Positions 10,701-18,300 of a stretch of DNA of 64,000 nt are shown piece by piece. The stretch is taken from positions 1-64,000 of the forward strand of contig JAFVGK010000156.1 of the NCBI GenBank assembly GCA_017475035.1. The letters are read 5' to 3'. Position numbers and translations under genes: made by a program. This stretch comes from Blautia sp. Lineage in GTDB: Bacteria; Bacillota; Clostridia; Lachnospirales; Lachnospiraceae. The notes below the pieces were generated by a model. It did not search any database. It saw nothing but the letters and a program-made list of their open reading frames with translations, and was not told the origin of the DNA. Position 1 is the first letter of the stretch. Every line of letters begins with the position of its first letter.

Positions 10701-13176
10701 ATATAATGAGACAGGCCAGGTGACAGGCGAAGCTTATTTTGATACCAAAGGACAGCCGGTGCTTTCCACGGGCGGTTATGCTTCTGTGACCAGGGAATAT
10801 CATGAAGGCGGAGGGATTACCCATGAAGCCTACTTTGATGAGGCCGGCAAGCCGGTGATCATTCCAGCCGGCTATGCTTCCCTGGAAAGAGAGTATGATG
10901 AAAACAACTATATGGTGCGGGAAGCCTATTATGGGACGGAGGGAGAACCCATCTTCCTTGCTGCCAAGGGCTATGCTTCTCTTAGAAGAGCGTATGACGA
11001 GGAAGGCCATATGGTTCATGAGTCTTATTATGACCTGGAAGAGATGCCCTCTGAGGTTCCCGCGGGCTATTGCGCTTTGTATCGGGAGTACGACGGAGGC
11101 AGCCAGTTCAGCGCGGAAGGGTATGAGGATGCCCAGGGGTATCCGGTGCTGAATACTTCCGGCTATGCACGGATAGAACGAAAATACAACATATCCGGAA
11201 GAGTCACCTGGGAAGCTTACTACGGAACGGACGGTTCTCCGGTTCTGCTTCCCGGAAAAGGCTATTCCGCCCTGACCAGGCAGTATGATGAGAGAGATCT
11301 GCCGATCCATGAGGATTATTTTGACGTTGAGACCCCGGTCATGACAAAAATGGGTTATGCGGCGGTCGCGAGACGCTACGACGAATCGAAACGGATCTCC
11401 TGGGAAGGCTATTATGATACTGCCGGGAATCGGATCATGGTCGAAGGAAAAGGCTATTCCGCTCTGTCCAGGCTCTATGATGAAGGCGGCAGGGTGGCGA
11501 AGGAAAGCTATTATGATACCAAAGACAAGCCTGTGATCGCGACGGCAGGCTATGCCGTGGTGACGAAGCTTTACGATGAGAACGGCAAGGTTACCCTGGA
11601 GTCTTATTACGACACGGAGGGCAATCCCATGATAGCCGTTGGCAGAACCTATGCGGCGGTCGCCAGAACCTATGATGAGAACGGTTATGTTGCCACAGAA
11701 ACCTATCTGGGCATCGACGGTGTACCCGCTCCGAATGCCAATGGCTACGCAGGGATCAAATATGCGCGGGATGCGGAAGGCCATATCCTGGATACCTGGT
11801 ATACCAACGGGAAGGATCAGCCGGTAGCCGTCAGCGGCAAGGCGCATATTACGAAAACCTACGACGCCTACGGCCAGGTTACCCGGGAGATCGCCTATGA
11901 TGGGGATGGCCAGGTGGTTCCGGGAAGCGGCGGCTATGCGTATGTTGACAGACAGTATGACGAGAATGGAAAATCCATTCTGGAGACCTACAAAAACGCC
12001 AAGGGTGAGCCGATGACGATCAACGGTTATGCCCAGACGCGCAAAGCCTACAATGAAAAAGGCAATGTCATCTGGCAGGGCTATTATGACGCAGAAGGCG
12101 GGATTGCGGTACAGGCAAAGGGCTATGCCTTTGTCCGCAAGGAGTATAATGACAACGGAAATGTCGTGAAAACCGCGTACTATGATGCGGAAGGAGCGCC
12201 GGTTATCATCACGGACGGTTATCATGCGCTGGTAAACGCCTATGATCAGGACGGAAACAATATCCTGGAAGCCAGATATGATACGGCCGGCAGCGTGATG
12301 GTGCAGACCAGGGGTTATGCCTATATCCAAAAAGCCTACAGCCTGGATAAGAAGGTTGTGCGCACGGATTATCTGGATGCGCAGGGACTTCCGGTTATGA
12401 CGACGGATGGATACGCGTCCATTGTCTATGCCCAGGACGCGGACGGGAATAATATTCTGGAGAAATATTATGACACGTCCGGGAATCCGGTTTCGCTCAA
12501 GGCCGGATATGCCGCGATCCGTAAGACGTACAATGATAATAAAAAGGTGATTCTGACGGAATACTTTAACGCGGACGGCGGCCGTGTTGCTTCGACATCC
12601 GGGTATGCGGTGCTGGCAAACGGGTACGATATGTATGGCAATAAGGTTTATGACGCGTATTATTCGACGGCTCTGGAACGTGTGGCAGTGAAACAGGGAT
12701 ACTCCGTGATCCGCTACATCTACAACGACCAGAACAAGGTGCAGCGTACAACGTATTACAACAGTTCCGGTCAGATCATCGCCAGCACCGACGGGTACGC
12801 GATGTTCGTCAATGAGTATAATGATGACGGCAAGGTTGTCTACACCGCGTGGTATGACACCGGGGGCAGCCGGATCACAAAAAAGGATTATTCTTCCTTC
12901 CTGACGAAGGAGTATCTGCCTGACGGGACTGTCCGCACCAGGTATTACGACAGCAGCGGCAATCCGGTTTCGATTTCCTCCGGTTACGCTGTCCTGGAGG
13001 AAACCTTTAACGCTGCAAACCAGAAGACGGGCGAAGCCTATTTCAATTCGAGCCTTACACCGGTTAACAAAAGCAAACAAAGCTACAATCGCTATACGAT
13101 CACGTATGAAGCAAACGGTGACAAGACATACAATTATTATTCCGGGAACATCCTGGTAAAAACGGAGGTAAAATGA
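4768..13176 (+). CDS. giant secreted protein of about 85 tandem 32-residue repeats
   Basis: This 2802-residue protein has a signal peptide (hydrophobic residues about 8-20, cleavage near AYAG). From about residue 60 to the C-terminus it consists of about 85 imperfect repeats of 31-33 residues. Each opens with GYAxxxREY, continues with an N/D-E-x-G turn, then EAYFD or EAYYD, and closes with GxPV. The YD and G-x-P turns recall RHS/YD and WG-type beta repeats, but the 32-residue period and the absence of an RHS core or toxin end argue against a classical Rhs protein. It has no LPXTG motif, transmembrane tail, SLH or catalytic domain. Repeats 1-64 are uniform, and those after about 70 are more divergent. 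The stop overlaps the next gene by 4 bp, so the secreted peptidoglycan-binding protein there may anchor or assist it. Likely a fibrous surface or adhesin protein; this is inference. Confidence 0.8.
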   Translation: MKKQLFRPLLLAVCACICIQARSAPAYAGQTIVVEKNDADLPTLENIVNEENELILGDDGYAVIRKEYNAQNQIIKESYYDLEDAPVISPTKGYASIEKEYDDSGRVTYEAYYDADGSLLSLPEKNYAAVAREYDDSGRVIYEAWYGTDGKPLLLSGKDYAAVAREYDEAGKVSYEAYFDTEGKPLFLPGKGYAALSRKYDENDRVSYECYYDGERNRIIAMAGYSGIRREYEDHGWVTLEAYFDTEDQPMLLASKKYASVKKEYNEAGKVTKEFYFGVTGEPVKSSSNYASVEREYNEAGLAIQEAYFDEEGNPQYLSSGYCALSREYNEAGKTSREAYFDAEGQPVLLTDGYHAWTREYDEAGQIIREAYYGLDGEPILRNGNYASLTRDYNDEGKVSREAYYGLDEKPIMRTGDYASLTREYNEAGQIIQESYYGLDGEPILRSGAYASLTREYNEAGQVSKEAYYDQEGKPVINASGYAAIEKEYNKAGKVTREAYFDVTDSPLLVEALGYAIVEREYDDRQLITREAYFDTAGAPLLVESKGYAIVEREYNENQLVSREAYFDINGAPLLVASKGYASVERDYNENQLIKKEAYFDEEGSPVRIAAGYASVEREYNDNKLIIKEAYFDEEGNPVRIPAGYASVARDYNEASKLIREAYFDEAGDPVLLPGKDYAALSREYDDNGYITYECYDDGEGNPVLAQMGYSGIRKEYEDHGWVILEAYYDTEDQPMILASRKCASITREYNEAGKVTKESYFGITGEPVKSSSNYASVEREYNEAGLAIHEAYFDEEGNPQYMSSGYCALAREYNEAGKTSREAYFDAEGQPVLLTDGYHALTREYDEAGQIIEEEYYGPDGEPILRSGGYASITREYNVAGKVSREAYYGLNEEPILRTGDYASLTREYNEAGQIIQEAYYDLDGEPTLRSGAYASLTREYNEAGQVSKEAYYDEEGQPVITANGYAAIEKEYNKAGKVTREAYFDVTGSPLLVEALGYAIVEREYDDRQLITREAYFNTAGAPLLAATKGYAIVEREYNENQLMNREAYFDVTGAPLMVASKGYAILEREYTENQLIKKEAYFDEEGNPVRISAGYAIVEREYNDKKLIAKEYYFDEKGSPVRIPAGYASVTRDYNEASKLIREAYFDEAGDPVLLPGKDYAALSREYDENGFVSGEYYYDGEGNRVLTKMGYSGVRKENEEHGWPVKEAYYDAKDQLMIVDSRKYARVEKEYNEAGKVTREAYFGLSGEPVKSSSNFASVEREYDEAGQMIHEAYFDEEGEPLALPAGYAALTREYNEEGKISRESYFDGEGNPAYTTAGYTSLTREYNEAGLVSREYYFDEEGNPILNATGYASVSRKYDDKGRVSYEGYYDSFGTPLYLPGKGYSAVAREYDEDGNVTLESYYGTGGELTMLPAGYAAIGKEYNENGKVTQERYYNANLDPVMLFNKGYASLQRVYDEHGYLIRESYYNRNGELTINTGRYAYLERKNDKDGRVLRETYYDLTGTITLNATGYAGLVREYYEDGKMRKEDYLDEDGNKMIVPIFGYASLTREYDGDFVVKENYFDIEGNACINRRGFASLTREYDDHGWMVKEAYLDLAGEPVMNAQDYAAFINTFDEYGRVLYQTFLDTEGNVHLAASDDYGYAIMKRDYNENGQISLETYLDEKEQPVLRPVGYAAVARGYDYNGRMTEETYLDTEGNPILISLKNYASLKRVYDQAGRLMEESYFDEKGNPICSVSGYAKIERQYDDNGCVIRESYFDETGKYLVVPEKGYAIVHREYDDDGKVAYEYYDDEKENRILSTPGYSGIARDYDVYGQITREVYYDTDDTVMLLTTKNYAIIEKEYNKEGKITKEAYFGIDGEPVRSVSDYASIEREYNDEGLVCYEAYFDEDGAPLANASGYAAVSKEYTEAGKVDHEVYFGEDGRAVLTVNGYASLTREYNDINLATAEAYFDEAGHPVLSAKGYASLTREYNETGQVTGEAYFDTKGQPVLSTGGYASVTREYHEGGGITHEAYFDEAGKPVIIPAGYASLEREYDENNYMVREAYYGTEGEPIFLAAKGYASLRRAYDEEGHMVHESYYDLEEMPSEVPAGYCALYREYDGGSQFSAEGYEDAQGYPVLNTSGYARIERKYNISGRVTWEAYYGTDGSPVLLPGKGYSALTRQYDERDLPIHEDYFDVETPVMTKMGYAAVARRYDESKRISWEGYYDTAGNRIMVEGKGYSALSRLYDEGGRVAKESYYDTKDKPVIATAGYAVVTKLYDENGKVTLESYYDTEGNPMIAVGRTYAAVARTYDENGYVATETYLGIDGVPAPNANGYAGIKYARDAEGHILDTWYTNGKDQPVAVSGKAHITKTYDAYGQVTREIAYDGDGQVVPGSGGYAYVDRQYDENGKSILETYKNAKGEPMTINGYAQTRKAYNEKGNVIWQGYYDAEGGIAVQAKGYAFVRKEYNDNGNVVKTAYYDAEGAPVIITDGYHALVNAYDQDGNNILEARYDTAGSVMVQTRGYAYIQKAYSLDKKVVRTDYLDAQGLPVMTTDGYASIVYAQDADGNNILEKYYDTSGNPVSLKAGYAAIRKTYNDNKKVILTEYFNADGGRVASTSGYAVLANGYDMYGNKVYDAYYSTALERVAVKQGYSVIRYIYNDQNKVQRTTYYNSSGQIIASTDGYAMFVNEYNDDGKVVYTAWYDTGGSRITKKDYSSFLTKEYLPDGTVRTRYYDSSGNPVSISSGYAVLEETFNAANQKTGEAYFNSSLTPVNKSKQSYNRYTITYEANGDKTYNYYSGNILVKTEVK
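5437..8346 (+). repeat. two recent 1455-bp tandem copies inside the giant gene
   Basis: The repeat beginning GYSGIRREYEDHGW starts at 5437 and recurs at 6892 and 8347, exactly 1455 bp (485 codons, 15 repeat units) apart each time. Units 6-20 and 21-35 match one by one at high identity. The third cycle from 8347 keeps register for only about three units before diverging. This shows growth by duplication of 15-unit blocks, not of single units. Confidence 0.85.
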
Positions 13177-14312
13177 TGCGCAGATCAGCATGGATGAAGT
13201 TTGCAACAGCAGCAGCAGTAGTGTGTGGTTTGTTTCTGTGCCAGACAGGAGTTCTGGCTGCGCAGGTCACGGTGTCCGGTAAGGCAGTGCCGCTTCCGGT
13301 AAGGCCTGCTTTTACAGAAACGGCTCCTGCGGCAGAAGGGGAGACCGGTGAGACAGGAACTACGGTAGTCAAACTGAAAAAATTCACGCTTTACGGCCTG
13401 GCCGGCCCGGATCTGGTGGCTGTGGGCTATGACGGAAATAACTACGGGTTTGTGGATCGGACAGAGTTCCAGATGCTGCTGCCTAAGATTCAGCTGGCAG
13501 ATCTGCCGGCTCTTACATCGGATGCAGCGCTGGCGGTCGGCAGCGGGGGAACAGATGTGGTTTCCATGCAGCAGCAGCTGATTAACCTTGGCATCCTTGC
13601 CGGCATTGCGGACGGCGCCTACGGGAACGGTACAGCCAGCGCGGTACGTGCCTTCCAGGAAGCCAACGGTCTTGCTGCCACCGGCACCGCAGACGTGATT
13701 ACCCGTCTGTCGATCGCCGCGTCGGCAGATGGCTCACTGGATCAGAAAATCAGGACAGAATATCCGGCCGTGTTTTCGGTCGAGGATAAATTTGCCTTGA
13801 TCATGGATGACGCTTCGGCCAGTCTGGATCCCTTTGTGAATCCGGAGTGGAACTTCACCTATGATAAAATGGAGGGAATCGGAAGCATTGACAATGGGGT
13901 TTCTGCCGGTACACCGGCTGTGGACAGCCCGGCGATTGATCAGATCGTCCTGAATACCGCTTTTAAGGTTGTCGTCAAAAGAAATGACACCGAAGGCACC
14001 GTTGACATCATCCCCGCGATGACCATTGATTCCACAGGCGCCTGCCGTCCTTATGTACAGTCTGTGATCTTTTCCTCAGGCAATGATATCTGTGAGATCG
14101 AAGATGCGGTGAACACAGGCGGCGTGGACGGGATCACTTTATATGAACATGCGTATGTGCCGCTGACCAAGGAAGCCGTTTCCTTCCTGACGGAACATGA
14201 TGCGGTTACGGTACGGATCAAAGGCCGCAATAATTCCTATGATTATGGTATGGGCGTCAACCGCGACAGCCTGATCGCATTCCTGACAGCAGTGGATACA
14301 ATTCTTCCGTGA
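13173..14312 (+). CDS. secreted protein with a PG_binding_1 peptidoglycan-binding domain
   Basis: This 379-residue protein has a signal peptide (hydrophobic core about residues 10-29, ending VLAAQ). Residues about 125-180 match a PG_binding_1 domain: a QQQLINLGILAG helix, DGAYGNGTASAVRAFQ, then NGLAATGTAD. The C-terminal 180 residues, with several acidic stretches, are not recognised. Translation is coupled to the giant repeat gene: its ATG overlaps the upstream TGA (ATGA at 13173-13176), with GGAGG at 13164-13168. A second ATG at 13176 is equally possible. The expected place of action is the cell wall, and it could tether the repeat protein, which lacks any wall anchor. A strong terminator follows. 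Confidence 0.75.
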   Translation: MMRRSAWMKFATAAAVVCGLFLCQTGVLAAQVTVSGKAVPLPVRPAFTETAPAAEGETGETGTTVVKLKKFTLYGLAGPDLVAVGYDGNNYGFVDRTEFQMLLPKIQLADLPALTSDAALAVGSGGTDVVSMQQQLINLGILAGIADGAYGNGTASAVRAFQEANGLAATGTADVITRLSIAASADGSLDQKIRTEYPAVFSVEDKFALIMDDASASLDPFVNPEWNFTYDKMEGIGSIDNGVSAGTPAVDSPAIDQIVLNTAFKVVVKRNDTEGTVDIIPAMTIDSTGACRPYVQSVIFSSGNDICEIEDAVNTGGVDGITLYEHAYVPLTKEAVSFLTEHDAVTVRIKGRNNSYDYGMGVNRDSLIAFLTAVDTILP

Positions 14313-14333
14313 GAAAGAAACTGCCGTTTTACT

Positions 14334-14372
14334 GGAAGCACTGATTATCCGGAACGGATATTCAGTGCTTCC
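14334..14372 (+). other. strong hairpin without T-tract
   Basis: GGAAGCACTGA pairs with TCAGTGCTTCC around an inner ATCCG/CGGAT stem. It lies 22 bp after the stop of the peptidoglycan-binding gene. It lacks a U-run, so it may stabilise the mRNA 3' end instead of terminating. Confidence 0.5.
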
Positions 14373-14437
14373 GCATATACCGCGGCACAAAAGTGGAAAA
14401 TTCCATTTAATTGTTCCCGCGAGTATAAAAACTGTTG

Positions 14438-14520
14438 AAAAAGGGTTCTCCTGTATTTCCGGAGGACAGAAGGATTTACCCCCTTCTGTCCTCATAAAGG
14501 GTGGCAGGAGAGCCCTTTTT
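14438..14520 (+). terminator. compound rho-independent terminator of the surface operon
   Basis: The outer stem AAAAAGGGTTCTCCTG pairs with CAGGAGAGCCCTTTTT and encloses an inner hairpin GAGGACAGAAGG / CCTTCTGTCCTC. It ends in TTTTT. The rest of the 517-bp gap to 14830 shows nothing I can identify. Confidence 0.8.
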
Positions 14521-14829
14521 GTGGTATGATAGACAAGCATAAAACATTTCTTCTGGTATTCATGGTAAAAGATACAGAGTCTCTGCCGTTCTGGTTATCC
14601 AACAGGATCATAATTATTTAAGATTTGCTCATCTATGAAAGGTGGTTTTCTGCCTGTAATTATTTGACTTACAGGCGCCTGTCTGATTGACTTTAAAGAA
14701 AAAGGTATTTTCGCATGCTGCAGATAAGCATGATTCTTGCGGCAGAAGGTTATCGCAAGAATGAATCCGTTCTAATAAAGCTAAAGCGTTTTTCGATGCA
14801 TTCGTGACAATAGAAAGAAAGGTTTAGTT

Positions 14830-15900
14830 ATGTCAAAACAAAAGATCGATTTGAATGGAAAGAATATCCTCGTCACCGGGTCCCCGGGCTTCATCGGCGC
14901 GAACCTGGTGCTGCGGCTTCTTAAGGAGCTTAGTTCCGGCACAGTTGTCTCCCTTGACAACATGAACGATTACTATGATGTCAGCCTGAAGGAATGGAGG
15001 CTTGAGCAGATCAACCATGCAGCGGCTGCTTCGGAGGTAAAACATATATTTATGAAGGGTTCCATCGCAGACCCGGTTTTCCTGGACGAAGTATTCGGAA
15101 CCTGGCACTTTGATATTGTCGTGAACCTGGCCGCCCAGGCCGGGGTTCGGTACAGTATTGACCATCCGGATACCTATATTCAATCCAACCTGATCGGTTT
15201 TTATAATATTCTGGAAGCCTGCCGCAAATATACGGTGGAGCACCTGGTATACGCCTCCAGTTCCTCCGTCTATGGGGGTAATAAAAAAGTGCCTTTCAGT
15301 ACGGAGGATAAGGTGGACAATCCGGTTTCCCTGTATGCGGCGACGAAAAAATCAAACGAGCTGCTGGCCCATGCGTACAGTAAGCTCTACAATATTCCGT
15401 CCACAGGCCTGCGGTTCTTCACGGTCTATGGACCTGCCGGCCGTCCGGATATGTTTTATTATAGCGCGACCAGACGCCTTGCTGCCGGGCAGAAGATACA
15501 GATCTTTAACTACGGCGATATGAAACGGGATTTTACCTATATTGATGACATTGTGGAGGGTGTGTTCCGTGTCATGCAGGGAGCCCCGGAAAAAGCCGAT
15601 GGCCCGGACGGCCTTCCGATCCCTCCCTATGCGGTTTATAACATCGGCGGAGGACAACCGGAGAATCTTCTGGATTATATCAGCACACTGCAGGAGGAGC
15701 TGGTCCGGGCAGGCGTTCTCCCACCGGACTATGATTTCGAAGGTCACAGAGAGCTGACAGGCATGCAGCCGGGAGACGTCCCGGTCACCTATGCGGATGC
15801 CCGGGCACTTGAGCTTGACTATGGCTTTACGCCGAAGATTGGCATCCGGGAAGGGCTTCGGGCCTTTGCGCAGTGGTATAAAGAGTATTATGAATGCTGA
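14830..15900 (+). CDS. NAD-dependent epimerase, UDP-glucuronate 4-epimerase type
   Basis: This 356-residue cytoplasmic enzyme belongs to the extended short-chain dehydrogenase family. The N-terminal NAD loop reads GSPGFIGANL (residues 17-26, with a Pro in place of the usual Ala). The catalytic YAATKK lies near residue 168, after the conserved SSSSVYG. The N-terminal DNMNDYYDVSLKEWRL and the AAQAGVRYSIDHPD segment are characteristic of the CapI/UDP-GlcA 4-epimerase group, which interconverts UDP-glucuronate and UDP-galacturonate. It starts the uronic-acid gene group, with a galacturonokinase-like gene and UDP-glucose dehydrogenase downstream. The start at 14830 follows a GAAAGAAAGG site. Substrate specificity is inferred from the family and neighbours. 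Confidence 0.8.
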   Translation: MSKQKIDLNGKNILVTGSPGFIGANLVLRLLKELSSGTVVSLDNMNDYYDVSLKEWRLEQINHAAAASEVKHIFMKGSIADPVFLDEVFGTWHFDIVVNLAAQAGVRYSIDHPDTYIQSNLIGFYNILEACRKYTVEHLVYASSSSVYGGNKKVPFSTEDKVDNPVSLYAATKKSNELLAHAYSKLYNIPSTGLRFFTVYGPAGRPDMFYYSATRRLAAGQKIQIFNYGDMKRDFTYIDDIVEGVFRVMQGAPEKADGPDGLPIPPYAVYNIGGGQPENLLDYISTLQEELVRAGVLPPDYDFEGHRELTGMQPGDVPVTYADARALELDYGFTPKIGIREGLRAFAQWYKEYYEC

Positions 15901-16167
15901 TGATCCATGTATAGCTTGTACTGAGATTTACACGGCAATGAACCATGTGGTGTAATAATATAGGTGCTTGTATTTGATTATGTTTACAGCTCCGGACTTA
16001 CACCGCGTAAGAGGCATCTGCAGTAAATTCGTGCGTATACTATTCATTCGTATTAAAGAGCGCGGTGAAGGCTTCATTTACTTACAAAACGCAATCTGGT
16101 TTCTGTATTCGGTGAAATAGGCAACGTTCCGGATGCTGAAATTATTTATAGTAGAAAAGAGCAAAAT

Positions 16168-17340
16168 ATGAAATGTGAAGAAGTATATTTAAATACCTAT
16201 GGAAGGCTGCCTCAGGCGGTGGCTTTCTGTCCTTACCGGATCTCGCCGCTGGGCGCCCATATTGACCATCAATATGGAAAAATCAATGGTCTTGCGATCG
16301 ACAAGGGGATTCATATTGCCTACAGCCGTAAAGAGAACGGCGTTGTGGAGCTGCAGAGTCTGAATTTCCCAAAGAGGGCGCAGTTCCATATTCATGGGAT
16401 TCCGGATGAAAAGGTGGGAGACTGGGCGGATCACATGAGGGGCGCCGCGAGGCAGCTTCTGGAAAAATATCCTCTGCGGTACGGTATCTCCGCAGTGATC
16501 GAAGGAACCCTCCCGATCGGCGGCTTAAGCAGCAGCGCAGCCGTGATCATTGCTTTTATGACAGCCCTGGCGGCAGTCAACAATATCGAACTGGAACCGT
16601 GGGATACCATCATGATGGCGAAAGCTGCGGAAAACAAATATGTCGGCGTCAACTGCGGAAAGCTGGATCAGTCCTGTGAGATTCTGTGCCGGAAAGACCA
16701 GCTGCTGTATCTTGACTGTGCGGATGATTCGTATTCCCTGATTCCGAAAAATCCTGCGATGAAGCCTTTCAGGATCGCGGTTTTCTTCAGCGGCCTGGAA
16801 AGATCCCTCGCGTCTTCCGCATACAATCTCAGACAGGATGAGTGTAAGGCGGCTGCTTACAGCCTTCTGGCTTACGCCGGTCTGGAGTATGGGAAGTTCG
16901 CGGATACCCGCCTTCGCGATGTTCCGATTCCGGTGTTTGAAGAGTACAAAGAACGTTTGCCGGAAAACTTCCGCCGCCGGGCAACACATTACTTCGGAGA
17001 ATTCCGGCGGGCAGAGGAAGGCGCGAAAGCCTGGGAAAACGGAGATCTGGATACCTATGGCCGCCTGATTTTCGAGAGCGGAAAGAGCAGCATCGAGAAT
17101 TATGAATGCGGCTGTCCGGAGCTGATTACCCTCTATCATATCATGACCCAGACCGACGGGATCTATGGCGGCCGCTTCAGCGGAGCGGGCTTCAAGGGCT
17201 GCTGTATGTCACTGATTGATCCGGAAAAAGCAGACAAAGTGCTGGCTGAGGTGGAGGAGAAGTATTTGTCCGTTTATCCTCATCTGAAAGGAAAATATCT
17301 CGGCGCCCTTTGCGATTCTGCGGATGGGGTGAAACTATGA
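16168..17340 (+). CDS. GHMP sugar kinase, galacturonokinase-like
   Basis: This is a 390-residue kinase of the galactokinase superfamily. It has the substrate-site motif PYRISPLGAHIDHQ (residues 22-35), the ATP loop PIGGLSSSAA (about 115-124) and a C-terminal GRFSGAGFKGCC (about 334). The first motif departs from the galactokinase form (GRxNLIGEHxDY) and resembles what I recall of plant galacturonokinase (PYRICPLGAHIDHQ). The likely reaction is therefore ATP-dependent C1 phosphorylation of galacturonate or glucuronate. It overlaps the next gene, a nucleotidyltransferase, by 4 bp. That is the expected pairing for salvage of a free sugar to an NDP-sugar. The nearby GH28 pectinase supports a galacturonate substrate; plain galactokinase activity remains possible. 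Confidence 0.7.
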   Translation: MKCEEVYLNTYGRLPQAVAFCPYRISPLGAHIDHQYGKINGLAIDKGIHIAYSRKENGVVELQSLNFPKRAQFHIHGIPDEKVGDWADHMRGAARQLLEKYPLRYGISAVIEGTLPIGGLSSSAAVIIAFMTALAAVNNIELEPWDTIMMAKAAENKYVGVNCGKLDQSCEILCRKDQLLYLDCADDSYSLIPKNPAMKPFRIAVFFSGLERSLASSAYNLRQDECKAAAYSLLAYAGLEYGKFADTRLRDVPIPVFEEYKERLPENFRRRATHYFGEFRRAEEGAKAWENGDLDTYGRLIFESGKSSIENYECGCPELITLYHIMTQTDGIYGGRFSGAGFKGCCMSLIDPEKADKVLAEVEEKYLSVYPHLKGKYLGALCDSADGVKL

Positions 17341-18071
17341 AGTGCATCATATTGGCAGCGGGATACGCGACACGCTTGTATCCGCTGACGGAAAATTTCC
17401 CGAAACCCTTGTTGATGGTAGGGGAGAAGACAATCCTGGACTGGCTGGTGGATGATCTTTCGCCTCTGATTGATGAATTTGTTGTCATTTCGAACCATAA
17501 ATTTGCCGGACAGTTTCAGTCATGGGCGAAAGAAAAACCGCAAAAGATAACGGTTCTGGATGACGGCACGACCTCAAATGAAACCCGCCTTGGCGCGGTC
17601 AAGGATATCTGGTTTGCGGCGGATACTCTCGGAATCCATGACGATTGCGTGGTCATGGCGGGAGATAACGTGCTTGATTTCTCTTTGAAAGGGTTTGTGG
17701 AGTACAGCCGGAAAAGGAAGACCTCCTGTATCATGTGTCATGAGGAAAACCGCCTGGAAGCCTTGCAAAAAACCGCCGTGATTGAATTTGACGCGGATGG
17801 CCTGATCACAAGCTATGAAGAAAAGCCAAAGGTCCCAAAAGGGAACCATGCGGTTCCGCCCTTTTACTTTTATCTGGCGGAAGACCTGCTGAAAATCCCC
17901 ACGGCATTGGAAGCCGGCTGCGGATATGATGCTCCCGGAAGCTTTGCCGCATGGCTCTCCTCACAGACAGCCATGCATGCGTACCTGATGCCGGGAAAAA
18001 GATATGATATTGGCGACAGGAAAAGCTATGACTTTATCAGGGAGAATTATCATGGCATAGTGGAACGATAA
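17337..18071 (+). CDS. sugar-1-phosphate nucleotidyltransferase
   Basis: This 244-residue enzyme has the NTP_transferase signature ILAAGYATRLYPLT followed by FPKPLL at residues 5-26, with a conserved GDN (AGDNVLDF) near residue 106. It transfers a nucleotide from NTP to a sugar-1-phosphate. The ATG at 17337 overlaps the kinase stop (ATGA), so the two are translationally coupled and probably act in sequence. An upstream in-frame GTG at 17310 lies inside the kinase gene and is less likely. It is shorter than RmlA or GalU and lacks their C-terminal extension. Sugar specificity is unknown; galacturonate-1-phosphate is suggested by its partner. Confidence 0.75.
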   Translation: MKCIILAAGYATRLYPLTENFPKPLLMVGEKTILDWLVDDLSPLIDEFVVISNHKFAGQFQSWAKEKPQKITVLDDGTTSNETRLGAVKDIWFAADTLGIHDDCVVMAGDNVLDFSLKGFVEYSRKRKTSCIMCHEENRLEALQKTAVIEFDADGLITSYEEKPKVPKGNHAVPPFYFYLAEDLLKIPTALEAGCGYDAPGSFAAWLSSQTAMHAYLMPGKRYDIGDRKSYDFIRENYHGIVER

Positions 18072-18197
18072 GTGTTCAAAGGATTGCTGGAGCTGCTCCA
18101 CTGTGAATCGATCCTTGGAAGCAGGCTTTTTGTCGATGCATCATAGTATGATTCGGCAGACAAAAGAGCATATAGAGCATATAATGTAGGAAGACTT

Positions 18198-18279
18198 ATT
18201 TTGTAACTTCGGCAGTTCAACCGTCGAAGCTGCAAAATCGTCATCCGAAGACATCGAGTCAACGCATAATACTGCGTTT
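18198..18279 (+). repeat. dispersed repeat family B, copy 2
   Basis: An imperfect hairpin (ACTTCGGCAGTT / AACCGTCGAAGCT) is followed by GCAAAATCGTCATCCGAAGA and the AGTCAACGCATAATACTGCG tail. It lies just before the ribosome binding site of UDP-glucose dehydrogenase, so its hairpin would be in that gene's leader. Confidence 0.8.
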
Positions 18280-18300
18280 AATAGAGGGGGAGTAATTGAT

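Noticed and set aside
5437-13000. Regular short repeats that could suggest a CRISPR array
   Set aside because: The 96-bp period is a protein-coding repeat in a single open frame, with no unique spacers.
4768-13176. Classical Rhs toxin
   Set aside because: It has YD-like turns but lacks an RHS core and a polymorphic toxin C-terminus, and the repeat period is 32 residues.
10669-13206. Long open frame (845 codons) on the minus strand
   Set aside because: It is antisense to the giant repeat gene, and its own protein is a shadow of the same period. It has no ribosome site, and the plus-strand frame has a signal peptide and clear repeats.
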